Positions 26,801 through 34,194 of a DNA stretch of 64,000 nt are shown piece after piece. The notes beneath the pieces were generated by a model, which saw only the letters and a list, made by a program, of their open reading frames with translations, was not told the DNA's origin and did no database searches. Made by a program: the position numbers and the translations under genes. This DNA comes from an uncultured Candidatus Melainabacteria bacterium (GTDB lineage: Bacteria; Cyanobacteriota; Vampirovibrionia; Gastranaerophilales; Gastranaerophilaceae): positions 1 through 64,000 of the forward strand of contig CAKVIC010000010.1 of the NCBI GenBank assembly GCA_934754655.1, in the 5' to 3' direction. Every line of letters begins with the position of its first letter. Position 1 is the stretch's first letter.

Positions 26801-26912
26801 AAAACAAGCAATTCTTGAAAGATGTGGATTAAAGGTTTCCAGAATTTCAAAACGAGAATGGTCTTATTCTCCAAAAGCTTGTATTGATAGAGTTATAAAT
26901 AGTAATATTTAA
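23811..26912 (+). CDS. SF1 (Upf1/Dna2-like) helicase with C-terminal nuclease-like domain
   Basis: This 1033-residue protein has all SF1 helicase motifs: Walker A FGPPGTGKSQT near 338, Walker B VVIIDEASQ near 650, GDDKQLPHLS near 680, HTFQGDERD near 850 and NVAITRARYK near 885. A coiled-coil stretch (about 420-610) is inserted between motifs I and II. The last 105 residues (FEKEVAEAFRTIG, then SADLVVDNKFVIECDG) look like a Vsr/restriction-endonuclease fold, with the Asp and the E-C-D pair in plausible metal-site positions. It is a single-gene unit with GGAGAG before the ATG and TATAAT boxes at 23766 and 23776. DNA repair or phage defence are both possible. Confidence 0.8.
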   Translation: MLQEATKAINSAFNNSFIKKLSQYLHDCVREEVKSSTFRNLKADRDNKWIFLNEPDKLFTEGLEYLRLDGSDSKLTELMIQSETGQKDKYLIYGYLFLVGKSKTGRKNEFLTPLLYTPCRLERNGININCMLTDEFVSLNTGALTALMKKSDDDDENEQLIEGLLDVVPTVPITKEKLDVFLTTLKSIIPQIDITLSHDMDVKEDNIEKDFYSEKINAENVDEIIEEEETSKKVTVSLDKMHITEQCAIILTKRPAATAGVLHELTQIAEKPSGVYRETVLNIINEEYTQSKPVDSQQKTLADFFPVTPLSLSDAQLNVIKNVENNKLVSVFGPPGTGKSQTIVNLVAHLIANGKTVLVASRMDKAVDVVAERLNSLGAPFLALRAGRLNYQKELSLQLQDLLSNKVDLGESAENVVVCDNSDMEKLLKSISELEKKAEKIIKLEQEWTSANKEIEYQKEAHKNDVFVKSALKNDEIKNIEEIINILSTNLEKSGFWAAFKNSASISKLKKILKISSFDVNNENLMILKSELEYAKIICKARMIETEIQATGNIHVISEQLRTMKKKQKKLAIDILKSKRREALRNLMHDPVKRQRLFVHSKSLVERRQNLQNRLLETEDFKPLLEAFPCWCVTTYAASGSLPLKPGLFDVVIIDEASQCDIASCFPILYRAKKAVVVGDDKQLPHLSFLEKAKEQSFLSQYGINDRYQLMWRFRSNSMFDVANYYSMHPVLLDEHFRSLPPIINYSNKEFYGNRIKVMKRNDNSSKVIEAVIVPDGKIDVDATRNLPEIEAVVKKLHEIVLEDERKNPENPVSIGIISPFRAQVDQLKISVAKVLSEHMIEKHQIEIGTAHTFQGDERDIMLISWAYANNSFPQSLIFLQKPNLFNVAITRARYKTINFISKNPRELPEGILRSYFGFIQEYEDRYSLLKSDDFDENIYKNKFEKEVAEAFRTIGHKVSCGEEIAGLSADLVVDNKFVIECDGEEDKIPCKVSNMKKQAILERCGLKVSRISKREWSYSPKACIDRVINSNI

Positions 26913-26935
26913 GATTAAGAGTACTATAAAAAGAT

Positions 26936-27997
26936 ATGAAACATTTTTTAAGAAAACTTTTTTCAAAAACATTTTTTTTAATATTTTTAGCGATAATCGT
27001 GCTGGCTTGTTATTTTTATAGGGGCTGGTTTATTGAACAATATCATCATGCTAAAGGCATGTATTATATTCATAAAGGCGATAATGCTTATTCTGTAAAT
27101 AATATCGGTAAAACTCTTGAATATTACATAAAAGGTCTTGAGCTTTATCCTCAACATTATGAAGCGTGGTTTAATCTCGGTAATATTTATGCAGTGCATG
27201 AAGATTATTATTCAGCCGTTGATGCTTACGAAAACGCTATAAAAGCAAACCCAAAATTTGTTATGGCAAGGATGAATTTGGGAATTGTGCTTTCTGAAGA
27301 TTTAGGCTTTTTTGACGAGGCTATTGAACAATTTGATGCAATTAGCAATATAAAATTATTTAAATTATGGATACCTTTTGTTTATAGCAATATTAAAAGT
27401 GTAAAAGGTAATCGTGCCCTAGCTTATTATAACAAAGGGGTTGCATATCGACAAAAAGCCTTATATCTTCCTATCGAAAAACAATATTTGATTTATGAAT
27501 ATTTGGGAAATGCTGTTGAAGCTTACACTAAAGCAATAAAATTGCTTGATAAAAATTATGATTTTTATTATAACAGAGCTGTCGCACATCATTTACGCAG
27601 TGAATACCGAGAAGCAGGAATTGATTATTGTAAAGCAATCGAAATTGAACCGATGAATTTTGCAGGGCATTATAATTTGGCGGTTTTATTAAGACGTATA
27701 AATCGTAATCGTGATTCGTTAAGCGAGCTTGAAAAAGCAGCCATTTTGATATATGAAAATCCAAAATCTTCAACGCTTCAAACCGCGTATATTTTTAATC
27801 TTTTAAATGAAGTAACAAGAAGATTTATAACGAGTGATGAATATTATGCAGAAAAATTAACTAATGAACCAGTTGGAAGCATAAAATATACTTATGTAAA
27901 TGGCAAGATTGTGGCTGACGAAGAACTTGATAAAGCTATTTATAACAATTTTAAAACCTGTGCGGGTTTTGAATATTTTAATAATGAAGAGGAATAA
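26936..27997 (+). CDS. Membrane-anchored TPR protein
   Basis: The 353-residue protein has a basic start (MKHFLRKLFSK), one membrane segment (about 12-28) and then TPR repeats over about 35-275, with patterns such as YYIKGLELYPQHYEAWFNLG and NAIKANPKFVMARMNLG. It is probably anchored in the inner membrane with the TPRs outside, as a scaffold. Its stop is 1 base before the start of the diguanylate cyclase gene, so the two are co-translated and may act together. Confidence 0.8.
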   Translation: MKHFLRKLFSKTFFLIFLAIIVLACYFYRGWFIEQYHHAKGMYYIHKGDNAYSVNNIGKTLEYYIKGLELYPQHYEAWFNLGNIYAVHEDYYSAVDAYENAIKANPKFVMARMNLGIVLSEDLGFFDEAIEQFDAISNIKLFKLWIPFVYSNIKSVKGNRALAYYNKGVAYRQKALYLPIEKQYLIYEYLGNAVEAYTKAIKLLDKNYDFYYNRAVAHHLRSEYREAGIDYCKAIEIEPMNFAGHYNLAVLLRRINRNRDSLSELEKAAILIYENPKSSTLQTAYIFNLLNEVTRRFITSDEYYAEKLTNEPVGSIKYTYVNGKIVADEELDKAIYNNFKTCAGFEYFNNEEE

Positions 27998-27998
27998 A

Positions 27999-29423
27999 AT
28001 GGAGAATAAAAACTTAAATTTTTTAGCGAAAACAGCTGATATACTTATTAAAGACTTAGACTCCTCTTCTCTTGTTGAAGAATTAAAAAAACTTTTAAAA
28101 GAGCAAGTTGCACTGAAAGATTTGAATATATATGTATTTGACCCAAACACTTCTACAATGAGAAATTATTCGCAAAATTGGTGTGTTATTGATGAAACGG
28201 TAAGTGTAGAAATAAATCAATCAATTTATAATGCTTATGAACTTATCCATGAAAACGATTTTATAATTAATGATAAAGCTTATAAATTGCCTCAAAAAAT
28301 TAGTGATATCAGCTTTAAGATAACTTCTTTGTATACACCAATTGTAAAAAACAGCATGGTCTTTGGAATTGTCAAAATTGATTTTGAAGAAAATACTCAA
28401 GTTGATATAGAATTTTTGTACTTAATGAAAATTTTTGGCTCACAAATCTCTTTAAAACTCCAAAATATTGTTTTAAATGAGCAATCTCAAATTAATGTTG
28501 AATTTCATGATTCAATGAAAAAAATTGCAAAACTTATAGAAACTCAATACGAATTGAATTATATTGTGCCATTAATCGGGGAAATGCTTGATAGGTTTAT
28601 CTCCGATCATTTAATATATGTGTTTTTAAAGAAAGAAGGCGAATTTGCACTTGTTTGGCCGAAAGCTTGTAATGAACCTAAAGTTTTTGAAATTTTAAAT
28701 AATTTAGATACAGATTTTAATTATACTTTAACTTCTGATGATAAAATAGGGGCATTTCCACTAATTTCAGCAGAAGGTGAAATAATTGGTTGTATTGTTG
28801 CAAGAAGTATGGTAGAAAAACTGTCAAAAAAAGATATTGATTATTTGGAACAACTTACTAGACAGGCTTCTGCGACAATTAATAGAGCAAATACGTATTC
28901 AACAATTTTACAATACGCTACCCTTGATGCTTTAACTAATTTGAATAATAGACGTCAATTTGAAACTCGACTAAATCAAGAAACTGCAATTGCAAAACGT
29001 CAAAATAACCCACTTTGCGCGATGATGATTGATATAGATTTCTTTAAACGTGTTAATGATACTTATGGACATGCAGCAGGCGATGAAGTATTAAGGAGCG
29101 TTGCTTTAATTATAAAAGATAAACTAAGAGAATCTGATATTCCATCACGATATGGCGGAGAAGAGTTTGCAGTACTTTTACCTTATACAAAACTTGATGA
29201 AGCTTATGTTGTAGGAGAACGTTTGCGTAAAGCTATAGAGGAAACTCCGATTTTAATTAATCAAGAAACTGATGAATGCCAAGAGATAAATGTAACAATT
29301 AGCATGGGACTTGCAGAATATGATAAAATTGAATCAGGAGAAAATCTTTTTGAACGTGCTGATAAAGCTCTTTATGATGCTAAGAGTAGCGGAAGAAATA
29401 AAGTTTGTGTAAACAAGATTTAA
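27999..29423 (+). CDS. GAF-GGDEF diguanylate cyclase
   Basis: The enzyme makes cyclic di-GMP from two GTP. I chose the ATG at 27999, after AGAGGA and 1 base past the previous stop; the longer reading lies inside the upstream gene. The 474-residue protein has a sensor part with GAF-like sequence (about 10-290, two tandem units) and a C-terminal GGDEF domain from about 305: DALTNLNNRRQFE, MIDIDFFKRVNDTYGHAAGD and the active-site loop RYGGEEFAVLLPY. The site is intact, so it should be active. No membrane segment is seen; the signal is unknown. Confidence 0.9.
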   Translation: MENKNLNFLAKTADILIKDLDSSSLVEELKKLLKEQVALKDLNIYVFDPNTSTMRNYSQNWCVIDETVSVEINQSIYNAYELIHENDFIINDKAYKLPQKISDISFKITSLYTPIVKNSMVFGIVKIDFEENTQVDIEFLYLMKIFGSQISLKLQNIVLNEQSQINVEFHDSMKKIAKLIETQYELNYIVPLIGEMLDRFISDHLIYVFLKKEGEFALVWPKACNEPKVFEILNNLDTDFNYTLTSDDKIGAFPLISAEGEIIGCIVARSMVEKLSKKDIDYLEQLTRQASATINRANTYSTILQYATLDALTNLNNRRQFETRLNQETAIAKRQNNPLCAMMIDIDFFKRVNDTYGHAAGDEVLRSVALIIKDKLRESDIPSRYGGEEFAVLLPYTKLDEAYVVGERLRKAIEETPILINQETDECQEINVTISMGLAEYDKIESGENLFERADKALYDAKSSGRNKVCVNKI

Positions 29424-29453
29424 TAAATTGTTTTTGATGCATTTTGGGTATAT

Positions 29454-30275
29454 TTAATCCATCGGTAACATTGAAACATTGTTTTGCCATATTTCTATAG
29501 CAGGGTTTGTTTTTAAAAGCTGTTCATATAAATCTTTTGGTAAATCAACAGAAATATTATGCTCATCTTTAATTTCTTCTGTCAAATTATTTTTTGTGCG
29601 AACGCCATATAAAGTTTTGCCATCTTTTAGATATATGTAAAAACCGTTATTTTCTGTTTCTATGGATAATTTTGAAAACAAAGGTCCTTTTGTGCACCAT
29701 GTAGTGCCAACTGATAACGCTCTTATATCTTTTATTGCTTCTTCTTGTTTCTCTATATTATTTGAGCCTACAAAACTTACCCAACCTGTGCGTTCAGAAT
29801 TTTTAGCAAAATATTTATTGAGAGCAACTTCTTTAATATGATTTGAATAAAGTTTAAAAAAGTTAAATTTTTCACAACCTTGTTTTATACCGGATTTAAT
29901 TGATGCAATAGCTTCAATTAACATGCTCATATCAAAAAATGGTAAATATGAGGTATATAAATGTTTCATAGAATCGTAAATTAAATATTTCCAATAAACA
30001 CTATTTCTATGCCTTGCATTATCAAGATTTTCTAACCCATCTTTCCAAGGTTTTAAGGCTTCTTCAATTCCTACAAACTCGTTAGGTTTTTTTAAAATTT
30101 CATAATTTTTTTCAACCCATTTTGTTAAATCTTCTACTTTGCACATTTTCTCAAGTGGCGGATGATAAGTTTCGCAAAACACTCGCTTGAATGGTGTTAA
30201 TTCACTTTTCTTTAACATGCCAAACGATATGTTTGAATGATAATTTTGATAGTTGTTAATCACGATACACCCCAT
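29454..30275 (-). CDS. Lineage-specific hypothetical protein with NISFG motif
   Basis: A protein of about 273 residues; the ATG at 30275 (MGCIVINNYQN) is chosen over a far upstream start, but the ribosome site is weak and a GTG 12 bases on is possible. Near the N-terminus it has NYHSNISFGM, similar to the NFKA/NFKG motifs of other genes here. The rest is soluble, with SLSVGTTWCTKG near 200 and no known domain. Its upstream region holds TTGTAACG boxes shared with the divergent gene at 30622. Confidence 0.6.
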   Translation of the reverse strand: MGCIVINNYQNYHSNISFGMLKKSELTPFKRVFCETYHPPLEKMCKVEDLTKWVEKNYEILKKPNEFVGIEEALKPWKDGLENLDNARHRNSVYWKYLIYDSMKHLYTSYLPFFDMSMLIEAIASIKSGIKQGCEKFNFFKLYSNHIKEVALNKYFAKNSERTGWVSFVGSNNIEKQEEAIKDIRALSVGTTWCTKGPLFSKLSIETENNGFYIYLKDGKTLYGVRTKNNLTEEIKDEHNISVDLPKDLYEQLLKTNPAIEIWQNNVSMLPMD

Positions 30276-30400
30276 ATACAATTTAAGTATAATATAAAAC
30301 AAAAATAATTCAATCTGTCTTGAAGATATTTTTAATGAGTTGATTGAAATCGTTATCACAAGTATGTAGGGAAAATAATCATTTTTTATACAAACTCAAA

Positions 30401-30458
30401 TTGTAACGAAATTATAACAAAACTGCTCAAAAAGCGTAAATGTAACGAATTGTAACGA
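30401..30458. promoter_or_regulatory. TTGTAAC boxes in divergent promoter region
   Basis: TTGTAACGAAATTATAACAA (30401-30420) and TGTAACGAATTGTAACGA (30441-30458) are direct repeats of a TGTAACGAAT-like box at 10-bp spacing. The same box occurs at 34059 and 46992, also before surface-type or lineage-specific genes. Confidence 0.5.
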
Positions 30459-30549
30459 AATTTACAAAATTTTACAAAAGCCTGAAACTCAATTATAATG
30501 CCCTATATGATATGATATGATATGATGTGATGGGCTCACCATGAACCCC

Positions 30550-30576
30550 TAAAGTTTTAAAAAAATATGCCGTTAA
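30550..30576 (+). promoter_or_regulatory. Sigma-28 (FliA)-type promoter
   Basis: TAAAGTTT, an 11-base spacer and GCCGTTAA match the sigma-28 consensus (TAAAGTTT-N11-GCCGATAA) with one mismatch. It lies 45 bases before the ATG of the 111-residue protein gene. A second such promoter is at 47026. Confidence 0.75.
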
Positions 30577-30621
30577 TACATTTGTAAGACGAAATGCACA
30601 AAGTGCAGAAAGGACTCAGTT

Positions 30622-30957
30622 ATGAATGGTATCGGCGGTAGATTAGGCGGTTTTATTAATCCTTATTTGCAAACAAACCAAAGAAAAGCGACACAAAAAC
30701 CGGCAGAGGAAGAACCAAAGTTAAAAGATGTAAAACCTCAAGGTAATGAATCAACTCAACCAAAACGTGATGAAACAAAATATTATGAACAAGGCGAAGA
30801 CGGTAACTTGAAGCTCATCAAAGAAGAAAATGATGGTTTTGCACGAGATAAATATATATTTATGAAGGATGGTTCAACAATTTTTGAACATTATGATGAA
30901 AATGGTAAAATGACAAAAACAAGAACATATCCTAATGGCACGACAATATTTTTATAG
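30622..30957 (+). CDS. Small protein under sigma-28-type promoter
   Basis: The 111-residue protein starts MNGIGGRLGGFINPYLQTNQ and is then highly polar (Lys, Glu, Pro, Asn), with a C-terminal DGSTIFEHYDENGKMTK unit like a short antigen/MORN-type strand repeat. There is no signal peptide or membrane segment. The GxxGRxxGG N-terminus resembles that of the protein at 47094, which has the same kind of promoter. AGAAAGGA precedes the ATG. Its role is unknown; a link to motility or surface structures is inferred from the promoter only. Confidence 0.65.
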   Translation: MNGIGGRLGGFINPYLQTNQRKATQKPAEEEPKLKDVKPQGNESTQPKRDETKYYEQGEDGNLKLIKEENDGFARDKYIFMKDGSTIFEHYDENGKMTKTRTYPNGTTIFL

Positions 30958-31042
30958 TGAAAAATAACAAAATGCGTATTATTTTTCAATGGATATATAA
31001 TTGATAGTGATATAAAGAACATTGAGATTATAATATAGTAAT

Positions 31043-31073
31043 AAAAGGGTGACTTTTTAGTCATCCTTTTTAA
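31043..31073 (+). terminator. Rho-independent terminator
   Basis: AAAGGGTGACT and AGTCATCCTTT form a stem around TTTT, followed by T's. It lies about 90 bases after the gene at 30622-30957 and should end that transcript. Confidence 0.7.
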
Positions 31074-31101
31074 TGTTGAATATTTTTTTGCGCACGTGTT
31101 T

Positions 31102-31219
31102 TTTGTCATGAGTCACTTGTTTCAGCATCTTACCAACGTAGAACCTTGCATTAATCAGGCTTCTTACTTATATTAACCCCAGTTCACTGGTCAGATCCTG
31201 AAATAAATTCAGGATGACA
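31102..31219 (+). repeat. Dispersed ~120-bp repeat, copy B
   Basis: This copy has the best preserved ends: TTTGTCATGAGTCACTTG at the left and CCTGAAATAAATTCAGGATG then ACA at the right, which are imperfect inverted repeats. It matches copies at 3566 and 31274. It sits in a 575-base gap (30958-31532) that otherwise holds only terminators. Confidence 0.75.
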
Positions 31220-31273
31220 GGGAAATAACAGCGGATCTGTTGACGTGTTTTATTTGTTAAAAATTATTTGTTT

Positions 31274-31388
31274 TTTGCCATGAATCACTCATTTTAGCAT
31301 CTTACCGGCGCTGAACCTTGCGCTAAGTAAACAATCGACCGGATTTCTTTCTAATCAACTTATCAGCTTCTGAAATAAATTCTAGTTT
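31274..31388 (+). repeat. Dispersed ~120-bp repeat, copy C
   Basis: A more diverged copy, in tandem with copy B after a 54-base gap. It shares AGCATCTTACCGGCGCTGAA-like and TTGCGCTAAG-like blocks with copies A and B, while its right end (TTCTGAAATAAATTCTAG) has lost the terminal GATGACA. Confidence 0.65.
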
Positions 31389-31415
31389 GTATTTATTACA
31401 GTATTTATCTTATTA

Positions 31416-31442
31416 AAAGAAAAACCGAGATTTTAATCTCGG
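31416..31442 (-). terminator. Terminator of the GH13 gene
   Basis: Read on the minus strand, ACCGAGATTAAAATCTCGGT forms a 9-bp stem followed by TTTTTTCTTTT. It lies about 90 bases after the stop of the GH13 gene. Confidence 0.75.
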
Positions 31443-31532
31443 TGCATCCCATTATCATTTAATCGTAGTTTACTTAATCGTAAAATATACTCCATAGAAT
31501 TTATGTGACTTCTTTAAGCCACATATTGTAAC

Positions 31533-33803
31533 TTATTTGATAACCATAAAGAATTTAAATTCTGCAGGCGTAATTTTTCCAAAAGATAAAGAATTTGTAG
31601 CTGTTACAAATTTTTCTTCTATATAATTAAGTCCGTCAAATCTAAATTCTGATACGATTGAATAATCGCATGAAAGTTCAATTGTTTTGTCAAAGACTTC
31701 ACAACCTTCTTTTATTTCGGTGTAGCAATTACCATTTTCTTCAATATTAAACTTTTCAGTTGGAGAATTATAATTTGCAACAACTAAAATTGAATTTTTT
31801 AAGCCCTCTTTTTGAATTTGCCAAACAACAAAACCATCATCATCTTGTCTTATAATATGAGCTTCGCCATCACATATTATTTGAGAATTTTTGACAAATC
31901 TATCAATTGCATCAAATTTCAAGAAAAAATTATCATCATTATTGCGTTTTAAAGAAATTTCATTTCCGATAGTCTCTTCTAATCCGCCATTTGTAAGCGA
32001 TTCATCACCATCAACGTATAAAATAGGTCTTTGAGCAAATTTTCCTCCAGGCAAAAATTTGTATTTAAACCATTTAAATAAAGCTCCTTCAAAACCTAAT
32101 TGAGCAGGATATCTATCAAAAACTCTAAATTCACCATCTTGATTGTTATAAGTTTTTAGAATTGATAGCATTGATTTTGATTTTAATTCAGAATTATAAT
32201 TTGATAAATACAAATTGTCATCAGCTATAACTTGTGGTGTTTTATAACTTTGGCATGGAATATCATTTCCCCATAATAAATCAAAATTCATATCTTGGTG
32301 GTATTCTTTATAATAATTATCACCGAGCATGTATTCAGCTAAAGTTGCAAAATAAGGAATTTTTTCTTTAATTATGCTATTTAGCATTCCTAAAACTTTT
32401 CTTGGTGCTCTGTAGCTTATTGGAACTCCATTTTCTTCTGAAAATTCATCAACAATGTGATCAACGTGATCAACTCTAAAACCGTCAAAATTAAATTCTT
32501 CCTGCAAATTTTTCATATAATTGATGAAAAATTTAACTACATCATTATTAAATTTTCCATTTTCTAAATAAACAAAATAGTATGGTGTTTGACAGTCTAA
32601 ATTAGCAAGCTCTGTAACATCTTCTCCTTTGTAGTTATAGTGTTTGAATATAGGATAAGATGCGCCTTCACTCATTCTGTCAAATACAGGAATGCCGGCT
32701 GAACACCAAGCACCACCTGATGCAGGCCACATGCCATCATTAATTAATAATTGAATGACTTCATTTTGATTTGTTATATCGTTTTCTGACAACTTCTTGT
32801 TGCCACAATGCGTAGCTCTATTTATAATATTTTTAGCCTTTTTGTGAAGCTTATCTTGAATATTTTTTTCTAACATAGAATTTGACAAGAATATTTTTGT
32901 ATCTTTTAATAGACTGTCAATTTCGTTAAAAAGATTTTGATAATGTTCAGTTAAATCTCCATAACTTTCACCTTTTAAAGATTTTTTATAAATACCTTTT
33001 ATAATTTCAATGTCATCAGTTGAAAATTTTTCTTTCAATTTTTCAGTAACTAAATCTACATTTTTTATAAGTTCTTCAATCAAAGCATTGATATCAAACC
33101 ATCTTGCGCATTCAGGATTTGTTAAAACGATTTTTGAATATCTTCCTGTTTGCGGTAAGATATCATATATTACAGGGTGTCCGGCTAATTGAGTCATTTT
33201 GATAAACATTTTAACTTGCTCATCAGCATTTAAACCTGTTTTTTCAAAAATCTCTTTATTTTCTAAGTTTGGGCTCACGCAACTTGCTGTTGGTAAATAA
33301 GCACAGCCAAATTCACGTGGATGAAATGGTACTAAATACATTGTTGTCGAAAATATGCCATTTTCTAGATTTCCGGTCGGTAAAATTGCTAATTGGCGTA
33401 ACCAATCCATGAATGTGCCACAAGCTTGAGATTTGTTGCCATCACCTAAGCTTGCTAAATTAATAAGTTTTATATCGTGTCCTTCTTTTTTTATCCATGA
33501 AGAATCTTTTATATTATTACGTGCAAGTACGCTTGTTTCTTTAAAATTAAACTCACCATTATTAAAAACACCTTGCGCCTTCCATTTTTCTTCTATTATA
33601 AATAAAATTTCAGCATTAGTTAATTCATTAAGTGCTTTTTGATATGAATACGGTAAATAGCCGTATTGAGAAATCATTAATGATAATTCTTCTTTGCGAT
33701 TATCGCTTATAGAATTTTCAGGGTATAATTCTTTTAATTTCGCGTAAAATTCATTAATAGACTCAGTTTTAGAGATTTCTTTTTTGAACAAAAAGCTTAA
33801 CAT
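31533..33803 (-). CDS. GH13 alpha-amylase-superfamily enzyme
   Basis: A 756-residue protein; the ATG at 33803 is chosen because AAGGAGAG precedes it (an upstream extension of 57 codons is not supported). The barrel carries GH13 blocks: FDGFRVDHVDH with the nucleophile Asp near 435, AEYMLGD with the acid Glu near 485, and an N-terminal part with ILPQTGRYSK. A beta-rich C-terminal domain follows. It should act on alpha-glucans such as glycogen, fitting glgC and the GH57 gene in this window, but hydrolase versus transferase cannot be told from sequence alone. It is cytosolic, without a signal peptide. Confidence 0.75.
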   Translation of the reverse strand: MLSFLFKKEISKTESINEFYAKLKELYPENSISDNRKEELSLMISQYGYLPYSYQKALNELTNAEILFIIEEKWKAQGVFNNGEFNFKETSVLARNNIKDSSWIKKEGHDIKLINLASLGDGNKSQACGTFMDWLRQLAILPTGNLENGIFSTTMYLVPFHPREFGCAYLPTASCVSPNLENKEIFEKTGLNADEQVKMFIKMTQLAGHPVIYDILPQTGRYSKIVLTNPECARWFDINALIEELIKNVDLVTEKLKEKFSTDDIEIIKGIYKKSLKGESYGDLTEHYQNLFNEIDSLLKDTKIFLSNSMLEKNIQDKLHKKAKNIINRATHCGNKKLSENDITNQNEVIQLLINDGMWPASGGAWCSAGIPVFDRMSEGASYPIFKHYNYKGEDVTELANLDCQTPYYFVYLENGKFNNDVVKFFINYMKNLQEEFNFDGFRVDHVDHIVDEFSEENGVPISYRAPRKVLGMLNSIIKEKIPYFATLAEYMLGDNYYKEYHQDMNFDLLWGNDIPCQSYKTPQVIADDNLYLSNYNSELKSKSMLSILKTYNNQDGEFRVFDRYPAQLGFEGALFKWFKYKFLPGGKFAQRPILYVDGDESLTNGGLEETIGNEISLKRNNDDNFFLKFDAIDRFVKNSQIICDGEAHIIRQDDDGFVVWQIQKEGLKNSILVVANYNSPTEKFNIEENGNCYTEIKEGCEVFDKTIELSCDYSIVSEFRFDGLNYIEEKFVTATNSLSFGKITPAEFKFFMVIK

Positions 33804-33954
33804 TCTTCTCTCCTTGTGTATAAAAATAGTTAATAAAACTACTTTTGTGTTTATTGATAATTGGTATATAGATAATATCACGCATATATAAATTTTACAA
33901 ACAATTTTTTTATGAATATTAAGAAATGTTAATTTTGATTTTTTGAACTCTTTG

Positions 33955-34050
33955 CTCGTGTCGTACGTCCGCAAATCCGCCTCTTGGATTATTCGGGGTG
34001 TCGGCGGAGTAACGTCCGACCGACACCTTACGGGCTAAAGCCCTACCGAA
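33955..34050. other. GC-rich element with two hairpins
   Basis: In the 391-base gap between the GH13 gene and the exoprotein gene lies a block unusually rich in G+C. GGTGTCGG (33997-34004) pairs with CCGACACC (34020-34027), and GGGCT pairs with AGCCC at 34032-34043. No T-run follows. It could be a structured RNA or an intergenic repeat element. The remainder of the gap holds the TTGTAAC box at 34059 and AT-rich promoter sequence. Confidence 0.45.
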
Positions 34051-34058
34051 AATCCGCT

Positions 34059-34075
34059 TTGTAACAAATTGTTAA
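34059..34075 (+). promoter_or_regulatory. TTGTAAC box upstream of exoprotein gene
   Basis: TTGTAACAAATTGTTAA is nearly the same as TTGTAACAAATTGTAACG at 46992-47009. It lies 120 bases before the exoprotein start. Confidence 0.45.
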
Positions 34076-34194
34076 ATTTTATCTGGGAATATAGCAATTT
34101 TTTTTGTTTCAAGTTTTTTAATGATATAGTTGAGTATGTATCAATATATTTATATACCCAATAAACTAAAAAATAATTGCATGGGAGATAAAAC

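Noticed and set aside
30481..30540. ATGAT repeats (TATGATATGATATGATATG) as a CRISPR or functional repeat
   Set aside because: It is a short simple repeat of a 5-base unit, without spacers.
31533..33803. GH77 4-alpha-glucanotransferase (MalQ)
   Set aside because: The FRVDH and AEYMLGD blocks and the domain order fit GH13 better than GH77.
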